A stretch of 64,000 bases of DNA from assembly GCF_003589745.1 (NCBI RefSeq), contig NZ_CP032364.1, positions 1,302,001 to 1,366,000 on the forward strand, read 5' to 3'. Made by a program: the position numbers and the translations under genes. Positions within the stretch are counted from its first letter, which is position 1, and each line of letters starts with the position of its first letter. Shown piece by piece: positions 43,148-53,500 of this stretch. The stretch is from Lachnoanaerobaculum umeaense (GTDB lineage: Bacteria > Bacillota > Clostridia > Lachnospirales > Lachnospiraceae). The notes beneath the pieces are model-generated. The model had not been told where the DNA came from, ran no database searches, and saw only the letters and a list, made by a program, of their open reading frames with translations.

Positions 43148-46100
43148 ATGAAGAAAAATAATTTAATGAGGAAGGTTAAACAATTAACAGCCGGTTTGTT
43201 AACATCCGCTATGGTGCTGACAGGGGCTCCGTTTGGAAATTTTGTGGCAAGGGCAGCGACAGAATTGCAGCCTAATACTGAATTAAGTACACAGGGTGCT
43301 GCTCCCAGGGGTGTAAGTGTAAATCCTAATAACAACAATTACACTTTTGGTTCATCAGCAACAACAGCATATGCTTTTGGAAAGGCAACTGCTTTATATA
43401 CGTTTCCAATAAGTTACGGTGGAGGAGTAGTCGTTCCAACGAATTTACCTATACACGGAGGTACTAATAGTGGCTATGGTACAGCGGGAGGAGAGGATCC
43501 CTTTACTTTTAATATTGCCGCTATAACGGATGAGGCTTATAGATTGAACTGGAGTAGAGGATATTACTCAGATACAGCTTCTACAAAGGCGGAGGCAAAA
43601 GATACCGTAGAGTTTCCAACACTGAAATCAGCTTTTGAACAGTCATGGTGGCATGGATATTACGCTTTTGCAAAGCCATATAGAATCGGCAGTAATGTTT
43701 CAAGTAAAAATCCAACAGCAGGAACAGAAAATCATGCAAGTGGTACAGGAGCTGATACTGCAGATCCGGTTATAACAAGTTGGGGAGGAGCGTATAATGC
43801 TCAGCCGACAGCCGCCACATTCTATGGTTCAAGTACAAAGAAGGCATTACATGCCGGTCTTACATCATATAAAAACGGAGAAGTTTTTAAAATAAAGAAG
43901 TCAGCTACTGATACTGATTATGTAGAAGTTAGACAGGAAGTAATGCCTTCGACGGATGATCAGTACATATATGTAAAATATACTGTATACAATAACTACG
44001 GCAATCATATTGATCTTATGATTGGTAATGAGTCAGATACTATGCTTGGAGAATGGGATGATGTACCTATTTTTGTTACAAAACATGATAATACAGAAGG
44101 GGCAGAAGGTCTGCATTTCCACAATAAAGATCATGCTAATAATAATTCGTCACATGCTGTCTTTGATATAATTTCAAAAGGCAAAGGTATAGGTGGACAG
44201 GATGTCGGAATGCAAAGACGTGATGCAAATGATAAAAGCGAAAATAGAGTTTGGGCAGGAAGCTGGTCTAGTACAGCAGGAGTATATCATACAGATTGGG
44301 TATTTTCACAGAGCAGACCCGGATATGTAGGTGCCGGACGATATGGCACAGGCTCTGCTGGTGATACAGCAGCGGCGTTCTCAGCTTATTTTGACCTAGA
44401 ACCACATGAAACAAAGACAACGATTTTTGCTTTGGCTATAAAACCATATGTTATATATGTTGATCCTGCCAATGGAAAAGACGATACAGGAACCGGATTT
44501 ATGGGTTCTCCGGTGAAGTCAATAAAAAAGGCAATGGAAGTATTGTCAACTAAACCATATGATATCAAAAAAGCATATATATATATACAGGGAAATATAG
44601 ATAATCAAGGAATTATAGATAATCAAAAAGAGACTATAGTGATTCCGGCAAATAGAGATATTACTATACAGACCGCAGACTATAAGCCACTGGCAAATGC
44701 AGCAACTATAAACTTTAATACAGTTCCATTGTATACTGATGATGCTCCTATACCGGAGACTAATACATTTACAATAAAAAGAGATGCTAACTTTACAGGA
44801 GCATTGTTTAAGGTGGAGAGTGATAGTTCAACATTGAACTTTTCCAATATAATTCTTGATGGAAATGGTGACAATGTCAAAGCGGCAGCCCCTATAGTAG
44901 AGTTATCGGCAGGTAATGTAAAACTGAAAGACAATACTACTATTCAAAACAGTAATGTAGCAAAGGGATTGAACAATGATATTTCTACTGTATCAGAGAC
45001 TACACCAAAGGCTTCTGCTATAAGTGTAGAGGGTACAGGTGTTCTTACAATGGAGAGCAGTGTAAAGCCAATCTATATTAATAATAATACGGGCAACAGT
45101 TCAGGCAGTGATCCTAAGATTCCGGCTATAAATGTATCATCTACAGTAAATCCAACAGTTGCAAGTGCTACAGGAATAGGAGCAGTTAGAGCCAGAGCAA
45201 TAAATGTTTCAGGCAATGTTAATGTAGTTAATAACGAAGATATACATACAGTAGTAGAAGCATATAAGGTTGATGCTGATGGAACAGAGGTTGCGGTGGC
45301 TTCAGTACCTACGGGTGCTACTGTTACTACAACACTTGTAGCTTCAACTACTACAGACCCTAACCCTAAGACTACTATAACAGATAAAACATCAACGACA
45401 GTGACTAAGGAAGAGCACAATGATAGCGCTACTACACCGGCAACTAAATATAAGTCTACAACTAAAGTTACTACATCTAAAGCTAATGTAAATCTTGATA
45501 AGAGTATGTTGTATGTGCCTAAGGGCAAAACACTTACAGGAAGTATAGGAGTAACAATTTCAGATGTTCCTAATACATCAGATGATAATGATGGTAGACC
45601 GGTACTAGACTTTGAAGGTAGAACTTCCGGATCAGCTGCACCATATTCTGCAAGTAATATTACTACTGATGGTGATGGTATTGATCCTAGAATGGGTATG
45701 GCAACTGCTAATGTGACTGATGGTACTGGTACAGTTTTAAGTATTCCACAGGTAGATAATTTGGTTTATTTAAGAGCTCAGAAGTACAATTTTACAGTGA
45801 CCTATATAGATCCGGATGGCAATACGATACCTATTGCAAGCCTTACATCAGGTACAAATACTATTCCGGGAACTTTAGATGCTACAAACACATCTTCATA
45901 TGCATTTAGGGCGGCATCCGGATCAGCCGTAAATATACCAATGCCAAGTTATACATTCAATGGAACACCAACTGTATTTGACAGTGCTACAGGTGCTTTT
46001 GGAACATTGACGGTGGTAACTACTGATCCGATTGCACCTGCTACTACACCTACTAAGGGAACTGTTATTGGAACGACTCCTAATACTCCTTTAGATATTG

Positions 46101-49100
46101 TCATTTCATTAAAGAAAAATGTAATGAATTATAAGTTTGATTCAAGAGGCGGTACAGCGGTAGCAGAAGTTGTATCTCCTGTAGGAACAATACCAGGTAC
46201 AATGTCTACTCCTACAAAAGCAGGCTATACATTTACAGGATGGGTAAAGTACACAGATGCAAATAATAATGATGTATTTGATACAGGTGATACAGCCGGA
46301 GCAAATGTTGGTACAACTTATCCGGCTTCATCAACAGCAGATACATTCAAATTTTATGCTACCTGGACACCTGATGGAACGCTTTATCCAATAAGCACAT
46401 ATCACAAGAATGTAAACCCTGCATTAGCACTTACATTAGGTTCAGAAATAGACCCTGGATATGTTATTGAATCAGTTGTAGATAAAGATCACGCGATAGT
46501 TCCGGGATATATCTATAATTCAGGAAGTGCTACTCCTGTTTCAGCAGGTGAAGTAGAGCCAAATCCAGCAGTAACAGCTGGCGTATCTGAAGGACATTAT
46601 CACATTTCAAGTATGCCTGCTTCAGCAGTTACTTTGAATTACAAGTACAGTGTTGATCCAAATGCAACATTTACATTTACTGTACGACACATAGATGCAA
46701 TGGGTAATCTCCTTCCAGGAACTAATGTAGTAACTTCACAAAGAAGAGCAGAGCAGAGTATTACTGCAATGGCAGACAATTCAATAGCCGGTTATACTTA
46801 TTCAACATACCATATAACATCAGGTGAAAACGATGGTGCAGCCGGAAGCTACGTACTTGGTCTAAATCACCAAGAGATAGTGGGAGGAACTCCAAAAACA
46901 CCATACATTGTACGTAATGATACATCAACAGGAACTTTTGTGGCATATATGCCAAATCAGGATGTATCTATAGACTATATATATACAGCCGATGCGGGTA
47001 TGAATTTGGTTAGAAGGTACTATGACAGATTTACTGATAAGATTATAACAAGTCAGGTAGAAGCATCTACACCTTCAGCTAATGTAGCAGCATCAATTCC
47101 TACATCAGGAAGTACAGATGGTGATAAGCTGTATGGTTATTTATGGGATACTTCATCAAATGTAGATATAGTAGATATTTCAAATTTAACAGGTCCGGTA
47201 AGTGTAGTTCATAATCCTTCAAATGGTGATTTGAGTGGTAGTATGCCTATTAGTGGAAATGGTGTTAGAGCTGACTACAAACTAAGTCATGATGCTTCTA
47301 AATGGAGAGATATCAACTTTACAGTAGCAAATACACCAAATAATAATGGTAGTGTGGATGCCCTACCTGTGGGAGCACCGACAAGCTTCTTAGCAAATGA
47401 TGGAAGTATTGCCGGAAACACATATGCATATACATTTGATAAGCTAAAATCTGAAAACTATGTTCCGGGTGTTACACCAAACAGATACTATAAGTTTGAT
47501 GGATGGTATCTGGATGCGGCAGCAACACAGCAGGTAAATGGAACAGATACATTCCCAACAGATACAGCACCACTTACACTTTATGCTAAGTTTGTAGAGG
47601 ATCCAAGTCAGTGGTTTGATATAAACCTTGCAGCAGGAAGCAATGGTTCAATATCAGCTCCTGCAACACTTCATATTCCATATGATTATACATGGAGTCA
47701 GATAACAGGACAGTTGCCAACAGCCACACCTGTAGCAAACTACTTGTTTAACGGCTGGAAGGATTCAAACGGAGCTTTCATGCAGGGAACAAGCACACTT
47801 ACAAACCATGCAACATATACAGCATTCTTTAGTCAGGATCCAAATGTATTTGGAGGTATAGGTTCTATCACTCCAACAGGACATATAGGAAATGACGGAA
47901 GTGGCGAGATAGTAATAGACGGTACAACACCCGGTAATGTATATGTTATCAGTGATCCGGATGGAAATATCGTAGCAGTAGTACCTGGGGATTCAGTAGG
48001 AAACAGAACAGTAGTTCCAAACCTCATCCCCGGAGCACATTACAATGTACAGGAAGGAAGTCCTGATACTCAGGCTACAGTAGGACAGCCTGTTTCAAGT
48101 GTTACAGGCACATCTGTATCAACACCACAGGATGTATATATTCCAACAGTAGATAATAACTACAATATAGGATACGATCCAGATAATGACGGTATGGCAC
48201 AGATAGTTATAAATCCTGCAGATCCTGATGCAGACTATGCACTCATAGATGAGAATGGAAATGTAGTACAGTATCCGGGAAGTGACAATGGATGGATGAC
48301 TCCGGTAGGAAGCAATCCTTCAACAGTTACTTTCAACAACTTAAATCCAAATGAAACTTACACAGTGGTGGCAAGAAAGAAGGGCGATAGCACTATTCCA
48401 AATCCACTTACAAAGCTTCCTGATGGAAATCAGATAATTGCAAATCCTGGTGATATGGCAGATGCACCTAAGTATGTCGTAGAAACCAAGGAAGGAAGCA
48501 TTGTATCAGTAGGAACTACAAGTGTAGGAAATGACACATATGATGAAGCAAAAGCAGGAGAGGTAGTGGCAATTCATGCTGATCCTATAAATGCAAATGG
48601 CAAGAACTTCCTATATTGGCAGATACTTGCAGGAAGAGCAGTAGGAGTTAGCGGAAAGATAACACAGGCTGACTATACATTTACTCTTTCAAATTCAAAT
48701 ATTGTTTTAAAGGCTGTATACGAGCCAACTAAGGTGGCAGGAGATGATGCAGATCTTACAGAGACAATAAGAGGTGGAAGTGTTGGAGAGTTCGGACTTA
48801 CTCCGGATCAGATACCTGGACTTGCACATGAACTGACAACACCACTTGACAGATCGCTTATCGGTACAAATGGTGCAACAGTAGAATATAAGGTAGTATT
48901 CAATAAGAGAGACGCAAAGACAAATGAGAAAACAGCTGTAAAACCGGTATCAGTTTCAGGTGTAGATCATCCGGATGCACATACCGTTGCATATGGACTT
49001 GATATCGAACTTGAGAGATATGTAAATGGAAGACTTGTAAACAATGGCATAATAGCAACAGCATCAAATGCAATGGTAGATGTGATAGCACAGTTACCGG

Positions 49101-50578
49101 CAGAGGATGTAGACCAGCTTGACTATCAGTTATTTGATGTGACACCTGACAGCTTAGGTAATATCACACCAATAGAAGTAACAATGACAACTGATGTAGC
49201 AAACAATGCCGGACTTATAAAGTTCACAGGTAACTTAAAGCATTCATATGTACTTGTTTACTCAAAGACATTTAAGGTAACATTTGTAGATAATAAGCCT
49301 GTACTTAATCACTTATACTTAAATGATACAAGTAGAAACTTCTACAAGAAATTCAAGGTGAGAAGAAAAGAAAATGTTGAGGACAGCTATTATTCAACAG
49401 ACTATGATGTAGTTACAGCATATGCACAAAATGATGTAGCAAATGGACTTGTAACACCATTTGAAGATATCTATGGTGTACAGTATGACTATGTTAACTG
49501 GTCAAAAAAGGAAGATAAGCTTTCAGTATATGATACAACAAGCCCTGTAACAAAGAAGACAGTAGTCTATGCATTCTATACTGATAACAGAAAAGAAGTA
49601 GCACAGGCAAGAGTGGATCTTGGTGATACTATAGAAGAGGCAAAGCTTCTTACAGGTGACCCATATCTTAAGGTGGCTGAGGTAGCTGAAATCAATGAAG
49701 CTATAGCACATGCACTTGAGACACTTAGACAGGCAAGAGATCTTGTATCTCCTGATGGAACTACATATCTCAGACAGGCAAACTATGCAGAGCTTCAGCA
49801 GGCTATAGATGCACTTAGAAGACTTATCGACAAGTATTCAAATACATCTACAGGTAGAGCAGGTGAAAGAAATAGAAGAACCGGTGGTGCCAGTGGTGGT
49901 GGTAATTCTTCAAGTGGTAGAGGAAGTAAACTTTTGACACCGGGAGAGAAGTCAACACAGAGTACAGCTATCAATGAGAACAGTAACACAAGATCATTCG
50001 TACTTGGTATGGATGGTAACTGGGAAAGAAACAGCGTGACAGGTGGATGGTCATTCGTACTTAACGGAGGAACACCTATCAATGATATGTGGGGTATGAT
50101 AGTTTTCAATGATGAAGCCGGAAACAAAATATACCGTTGGTATTACTTTGATGCTCGCTCAACTATGGCAACAGGTTGGGTATACGACTCAAAGAATGGT
50201 AACTGGTATTATATGAATACTACAGAAGGTCCTGAGCTTGGACAGATGGTAAAGGGCTGGGTAAAAGATACAAATACAAATAAATGGTATTACATGAATG
50301 ATAATACAGGTATTCTTGATACAGGATGGCATTTAGATAAGCAGGACGGTAGATGGTATTACCTCAACCAAAATGGTGAAATGCTTACAGGATGGCAGAA
50401 TATTGATGGAAAGTGGTATTACTTCAATACCAATACTCCACAAGATACTTATACATGGGATGCCAATGCTTTCAAGTGGAACTATTTGAACAATAGTGCC
50501 AGACCATATGGTTCTATGTATGCAGGAGAGAAGACTCCGGACGGTTATAGCGTAGATGCAAATGGTATTTGGAACTAA
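43148..50578 (+). CDS. Giant secreted multi-domain adhesin-like protein
   Basis: A 2476-residue protein with a signal peptide (1-36, ending VARA). Visible parts in order: N-terminal beta-rich domain to ~430; a parallel beta-helix-like region (~431-700, LDGNG and NTTIQNS ladders); a Thr/Ser-rich spacer (~700-780); InlB B-type repeats (FDSRGGTAVAE ... FTGWVKY near 991-1077; YYKFDGWYLD near 1450; YLFNGWKDSNG near 1535); MucBP-like segments (~1174-1280); tandem modules with YALIDENGNVV (~1570-1780); a FIVAR-like helical part (~2144-2234); a Gly/Ser-rich linker; and aromatic cell-wall-binding repeats from ~2281 ending TPDGYSVDANGIW. No LPXTG motif, so anchoring is by the C-terminal repeats. Adhesion to host or partner bacteria is an inference from the domain types. 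Confidence 0.88.
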   Translation: MKKNNLMRKVKQLTAGLLTSAMVLTGAPFGNFVARAATELQPNTELSTQGAAPRGVSVNPNNNNYTFGSSATTAYAFGKATALYTFPISYGGGVVVPTNLPIHGGTNSGYGTAGGEDPFTFNIAAITDEAYRLNWSRGYYSDTASTKAEAKDTVEFPTLKSAFEQSWWHGYYAFAKPYRIGSNVSSKNPTAGTENHASGTGADTADPVITSWGGAYNAQPTAATFYGSSTKKALHAGLTSYKNGEVFKIKKSATDTDYVEVRQEVMPSTDDQYIYVKYTVYNNYGNHIDLMIGNESDTMLGEWDDVPIFVTKHDNTEGAEGLHFHNKDHANNNSSHAVFDIISKGKGIGGQDVGMQRRDANDKSENRVWAGSWSSTAGVYHTDWVFSQSRPGYVGAGRYGTGSAGDTAAAFSAYFDLEPHETKTTIFALAIKPYVIYVDPANGKDDTGTGFMGSPVKSIKKAMEVLSTKPYDIKKAYIYIQGNIDNQGIIDNQKETIVIPANRDITIQTADYKPLANAATINFNTVPLYTDDAPIPETNTFTIKRDANFTGALFKVESDSSTLNFSNIILDGNGDNVKAAAPIVELSAGNVKLKDNTTIQNSNVAKGLNNDISTVSETTPKASAISVEGTGVLTMESSVKPIYINNNTGNSSGSDPKIPAINVSSTVNPTVASATGIGAVRARAINVSGNVNVVNNEDIHTVVEAYKVDADGTEVAVASVPTGATVTTTLVASTTTDPNPKTTITDKTSTTVTKEEHNDSATTPATKYKSTTKVTTSKANVNLDKSMLYVPKGKTLTGSIGVTISDVPNTSDDNDGRPVLDFEGRTSGSAAPYSASNITTDGDGIDPRMGMATANVTDGTGTVLSIPQVDNLVYLRAQKYNFTVTYIDPDGNTIPIASLTSGTNTIPGTLDATNTSSYAFRAASGSAVNIPMPSYTFNGTPTVFDSATGAFGTLTVVTTDPIAPATTPTKGTVIGTTPNTPLDIVISLKKNVMNYKFDSRGGTAVAEVVSPVGTIPGTMSTPTKAGYTFTGWVKYTDANNNDVFDTGDTAGANVGTTYPASSTADTFKFYATWTPDGTLYPISTYHKNVNPALALTLGSEIDPGYVIESVVDKDHAIVPGYIYNSGSATPVSAGEVEPNPAVTAGVSEGHYHISSMPASAVTLNYKYSVDPNATFTFTVRHIDAMGNLLPGTNVVTSQRRAEQSITAMADNSIAGYTYSTYHITSGENDGAAGSYVLGLNHQEIVGGTPKTPYIVRNDTSTGTFVAYMPNQDVSIDYIYTADAGMNLVRRYYDRFTDKIITSQVEASTPSANVAASIPTSGSTDGDKLYGYLWDTSSNVDIVDISNLTGPVSVVHNPSNGDLSGSMPISGNGVRADYKLSHDASKWRDINFTVANTPNNNGSVDALPVGAPTSFLANDGSIAGNTYAYTFDKLKSENYVPGVTPNRYYKFDGWYLDAAATQQVNGTDTFPTDTAPLTLYAKFVEDPSQWFDINLAAGSNGSISAPATLHIPYDYTWSQITGQLPTATPVANYLFNGWKDSNGAFMQGTSTLTNHATYTAFFSQDPNVFGGIGSITPTGHIGNDGSGEIVIDGTTPGNVYVISDPDGNIVAVVPGDSVGNRTVVPNLIPGAHYNVQEGSPDTQATVGQPVSSVTGTSVSTPQDVYIPTVDNNYNIGYDPDNDGMAQIVINPADPDADYALIDENGNVVQYPGSDNGWMTPVGSNPSTVTFNNLNPNETYTVVARKKGDSTIPNPLTKLPDGNQIIANPGDMADAPKYVVETKEGSIVSVGTTSVGNDTYDEAKAGEVVAIHADPINANGKNFLYWQILAGRAVGVSGKITQADYTFTLSNSNIVLKAVYEPTKVAGDDADLTETIRGGSVGEFGLTPDQIPGLAHELTTPLDRSLIGTNGATVEYKVVFNKRDAKTNEKTAVKPVSVSGVDHPDAHTVAYGLDIELERYVNGRLVNNGIIATASNAMVDVIAQLPAEDVDQLDYQLFDVTPDSLGNITPIEVTMTTDVANNAGLIKFTGNLKHSYVLVYSKTFKVTFVDNKPVLNHLYLNDTSRNFYKKFKVRRKENVEDSYYSTDYDVVTAYAQNDVANGLVTPFEDIYGVQYDYVNWSKKEDKLSVYDTTSPVTKKTVVYAFYTDNRKEVAQARVDLGDTIEEAKLLTGDPYLKVAEVAEINEAIAHALETLRQARDLVSPDGTTYLRQANYAELQQAIDALRRLIDKYSNTSTGRAGERNRRTGGASGGGNSSSGRGSKLLTPGEKSTQSTAINENSNTRSFVLGMDGNWERNSVTGGWSFVLNGGTPINDMWGMIVFNDEAGNKIYRWYYFDARSTMATGWVYDSKNGNWYYMNTTEGPELGQMVKGWVKDTNTNKWYYMNDNTGILDTGWHLDKQDGRWYYLNQNGEMLTGWQNIDGKWYYFNTNTPQDTYTWDANAFKWNYLNNSARPYGSMYAGEKTPDGYSVDANGIWN

Positions 50579-50595
50579 GTGACATAGGAGAAGAG

Positions 50596-53500
50596 ATGAA
50601 AAGAAAGACAATAAAAGCAAAATTAGCTGCTGTATTGTCTGCCAGTATGGCATTTACCATGCTGGCACCGGCAATGCCGGCGTATGCAGCAGATGCAACT
50701 ATAATATTCGATTTTGATACCAATACACCTTCATTGGATCCTGGTATTGCTCCACATCAAATTACACATCAAATTACAGTGAGTGGTCCGTTGGGTGCCC
50801 TTATAAATACTAATTCAGCAGGTCTTCAGACAGATACAAATGGTGTTTTTCTGCCATGGGGAAATGGAGCAACTGCATATCCAACACAACCAGACGGCAG
50901 TGGATATACAGGAACAGTTGGAGGAAAGACTTGGGGTACGGGTGGTCTCGATTTAAAGGGATATAAGATAAGAGGGTTTAGAAAAGCAGCAGGCAATGGC
51001 GACTTTCCAAGACCATATTTAGATAGTAAAAGATATCAGAATACAACATACTATGCTACTCTTATTGCTGATGAAAATATTCCTTCAGCAATGAAATTAA
51101 GTGAAACTCATGTAAAGGATACTTCAGATCCTAGTACAACATATTTCCCTTCACCAAATAATACTCCAGTTCAATATCCTGTACTTAAGGATATTAATGA
51201 AAGACCAAAAGAAATACCGGGATATGTAGTAAGCGGTTTAACCGTTTCAGGTGATGGTATGGCTAGTGTAGCTAAACAAGCAGGATTAACATTGACAGCA
51301 GGAGCTACTTCGTTGAGCGTTCCTAATCCATATGTATTGAACTTTAAGACAACAAATAAGGATGTAAATATAGAGTATAAGTATAAAGTCAGTGATGATA
51401 AATTTTCATTAAAAGTTGTTGATACAGTATGGAATAATATCGGTAGTGCAGCTCATCCTGCTCGTGGTACGTTAAAGTCTCAGAATCAGAGACCAATTCC
51501 GGCAGTTTCAAATAAACAAGTACTTACATCAGTTGATGCTGCTGGCATAAAGGTAAATAGCAAATATGTTCATATAGCATCACCTGCACCAAGTACTCCA
51601 AGTAGATATATACTTGATCCTGATAATCCGGTCACTATAAAATATGACTGGGGTACACCAAATAGTACTTCAGGAAAGTTTACAACTGCTAAGGATGGAA
51701 CTTCAGGCGATATACTTAATATAATACCTGCAAAGGATGATACAGATTATAGATGTATCAAAGTAGGCAATGCCGCTAGTGGTTATGAGATTACCGGACA
51801 GATTCCTAACCAGGGAGTAACAGTAACATATAATTACTATGAGAATCCTGACTATTACACTCTTATAAATGTAAAATATGTGGATAATGAGGGTAAAGAT
51901 ATATTCAATAAGGTAAAGGCTGCAAATACAAGTGCATTTATAGATATATCAACTGTTGTACCTCCTGCGGAGCCTAATATAGGGGTAATGTATACAGATG
52001 GTGACCATGCATATATGAGAGTGAAGAATACAAGTACAAGTATTGACTATGATATTCCTGTACCGGTATTGAATGATTATATAAGTGCAGGTACAGATAT
52101 AAGCAAATTGCCAACCATCACTACTGACAAATTAGTAGACTGGAACAGTTCATATACATATATATATACTAATCCAGCCGGTAGAAATCAGACAGCTCCT
52201 AATGCAAATCAAGCTGGATGGTCTGCTACGAACCCAAAGTATACTGTAAGTATAGATAAAGATGGTGATGGTACAGGTGAAACACCTTTAAGCAGTGCAA
52301 GCTTAGTAGTAACATATACTATTGATCCTAATAAGGTGGCAAATGTTGCTGCTATAGGTGTGGGAACAGGTGATCTTTATACTGATGGAGGCCCTGCAAC
52401 CGGACATATATATGGAACCCTTCCTACAGATATAAAACAGCTTTCAAGAAAGCCAAGCACAGTTGCAAATCATTATTCATTGGAGATTCAGCAGTCTGAT
52501 TTACCTACACCTGTACCGGCGACAGGATATAGGTTTGCAGGTTGGAAATATAATGGCACAGATATTACGTCATTCCCTGCTACTATAGATGTTCCTAATT
52601 CAGAAAATAATGCATCTATAATAGGTACATTTGAGAAGAATGAAAATCAGTGGAATGAATATAAACTTGCTACAGGGAATTCACATGTAAGGCTTTTAGG
52701 TGGAGATAAAGCAACTGTAGTAAATGTTGGAAGTGGAGGGAATTCACTAAATAGTATTCCATTTAGTGCTATAAGTAGTTATACTCAGGGTATGGCTATT
52801 TCAGTTGATCCAGGATATACAGTTGAATGGCATACTCAGTCAGATACTGTACTTAATTCTAATTCTAATATAGCAGGAATGAATGGTCAGACATTTACAG
52901 CATTTGGTGTAAGTACAGCACCTGAGGCAGTATACACACCCACAATAACAGGTGATTTGAACAATGCAGGTAAACCTGTAATTACTATTGATCCTCTATT
53001 ACCTGCAGCTATGGATTCAAGATTAAAATATGTTGTTACAGATGCTGATGGTAATGTAGTGGCAGTAGTTCCTGGGTCAAAATTAATGGTAGAAGGTGGA
53101 AATATTATGGGAGATTTCCTCACACCTGGAAATACATACAATGTTGCTACAGCACTTTCTACTACTCCAATAGCAGGAAGTCCTATTCCTTTCGGAGCAG
53201 CAGGTATCAGTGCAATTAGCACTACACAAATTCCTGTAGCATTAACCCCACAAGTTATAGAAGATCCTTCAAATCCAGGAAGAGCAAGTATTACTATAAC
53301 ACCTACAGCAACTAATACAGAGTATGCATTAGTAGATGACAACGGAAATGAAGTTTATCCATTTACTACACCAACAAATGATACAAGTGGAGTTGGTTCA
53401 GTAACATTTGGGAACTTAAATCCTGGAACTACATATCATGTTGTTCCTAGACCTATAGGAAGTAGTGATACTCCTGCACAAAGACAAGCATCAGGTGCAG

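Noticed and set aside
45073..45528. 151-codon open frame on the minus strand inside the giant surface gene
   Set aside because: It mirrors the Thr/Ser-rich repeats of the plus-strand gene, has no ribosome binding site and looks like no protein family. Similar antisense frames over mreB, polC, ffh, frr and sdaAA were dropped for the same reason.
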